DNA of 64,000 nt. It comes from Caldilineaceae bacterium (GTDB lineage: Bacteria; Chloroflexota; Anaerolineae; Caldilineales; Caldilineaceae). Within the stretch, counting starts at the first letter, position 1. The number at the start of each line of letters is the position of its first letter. The DNA lies in assembly GCA_022823185.1 (NCBI GenBank), contig JAJDXQ010000030.1, positions 115,702 through 179,701 on the forward strand, written 5' to 3'. The notes under the pieces were generated by a model. That model worked only from the letters and a program-made list of their open reading frames with translations. It had not been told where the DNA came from and did no database searches. Of this stretch, positions 63,702 through 64,000 are shown one piece after another. Made by a program: the position numbers and the translations under genes.

Positions 63702-63876
63702 TGCGCGTCGTCCTTTCGCCTTTGAAGGAGGCTGTGCGACGGTAGTGCTCCAATAGTCTACGGTCTCTGTCTCCTGAAGTGGAATCAGATATGCGCATCC
63801 GACTCAGCCTAGACCAATAGAATTGCACGCCTTCAAGGTCGTGTCAAGACGCTGTTCTACCCAGGGCAATCGCATC
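63702..63876. other. Gap with a weak promoter candidate for the metallophosphoesterase
   Basis: Minus strand: TTGACA (63847-63842), 17-nt spacer, AATTCT (63824-63819). The -35 is perfect, the -10 poor. Nothing else seen. Confidence 0.4.
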
Positions 63877-64000
63877 TTATTGGGAGAGAACTTTCAGCAG
63901 ATAGTCAGTTTTCCAACCAGCTCGTTTCCGTTTGGCGGCAATACCGACTTTGGCGCTTTTCTCTTTGCGTAGGAGGTTCAGGGCCAGTTTGCGTAAGATG
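63877..64000 (-). mobile_element. C-terminal end of an ISAs1-type transposase, cut by the window edge
   Basis: The last 41 codons on the minus strand read [14 protein letters not shown], then [17 protein letters not shown] and stop. This matches the C-terminus of ISAs1/H-repeat family transposases (L-A-L-N-L-L-K, K-R-x-K-A-G-W-x-x-x-Y-L-L). Upstream part lies outside the window, so intactness is unknown. Confidence 0.75.

Noticed and set aside
1..64000. tRNA, rRNA, CRISPR array, riboswitch or replication origin
   Set aside because: I looked for tRNA T-arm patterns, repeated spacer structure and known aptamer cores by eye and saw none. A covariance-model search would be decisive, also for selC.

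Overview
The window is a GC-rich, gene-dense bacterial chromosome segment. Gene content points to Chloroflexota, probably an Anaerolineae/Caldilineae-like heterotroph: Tat-type solute-binding lipoproteins, carbohydrate and peptide ABC permeases without their own ATPases, a secreted subtilase with CARD-type (CARDB) repeats, and many sugar-acid oxidoreductases. The lineage is an inference; no rRNA or tRNA gene is visible.

Region 1 (1-9.1 kb): lipoyl synthase and an O-antigen-ligase-type membrane protein lie on the minus strand. Divergent from them is a formate dehydrogenase operon: a fused NuoE/NuoF-like subunit, a HoxU/NuoG-like ferredoxin subunit, the molybdopterin catalytic subunit and the maturation factor fdhD. 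The catalytic subunit is a selenoprotein. Its reading frame crosses an in-frame UGA (6075-6077) that is followed at the canonical distance by a bacterial SECIS hairpin. Two orphan Phd/YefM-like antitoxin genes sit inside this operon.

Region 2 (9.1-31.6 kb): a 2562-residue secreted subtilisin with 15 CARDB repeats; a lipoprotein; two nested CUT1 carbohydrate ABC uptake systems (two binding proteins, four permeases); an MFS transporter; a housekeeping block (undecaprenol/diacylglycerol kinase, ybeY, obg, nadD); and an S41 peptidase whose usual catalytic lysine position is threonine.

Region 3 (31.6-38.5 kb): a small lipoprotein, ferritin, a zinc-type cation diffusion facilitator, a DUF72 protein and an ammonium transporter with a strong terminator.

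Region 4 (38.7-64 kb): an accessory catabolic region. The plus-strand part has a beta-rich unknown protein, two tandem glycosidase-like paralogues, an enolase-superfamily dehydratase, an acetolactate-synthase-like ThDP enzyme and a Gfo/Idh oxidoreductase. The minus-strand part has a metallophosphoesterase, a decayed Gfo/Idh gene, two ketol-acid-reductoisomerase-like paralogues that have lost key catalytic residues, an amidohydrolase, a fragment of a maleate-isomerase-like gene, two sialidase/BNR-like proteins, a peptide/nickel-type ABC importer (binding protein plus two permeases) and a DapA-family aldolase. Transposase remnants (IS5-type near 48 kb, ISAs1-type at the right edge) and a repeat-rich 1.5 kb gap mark this region as rearranged. 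The most interesting candidate for new biochemistry is the KARI-like pair and its neighbours.
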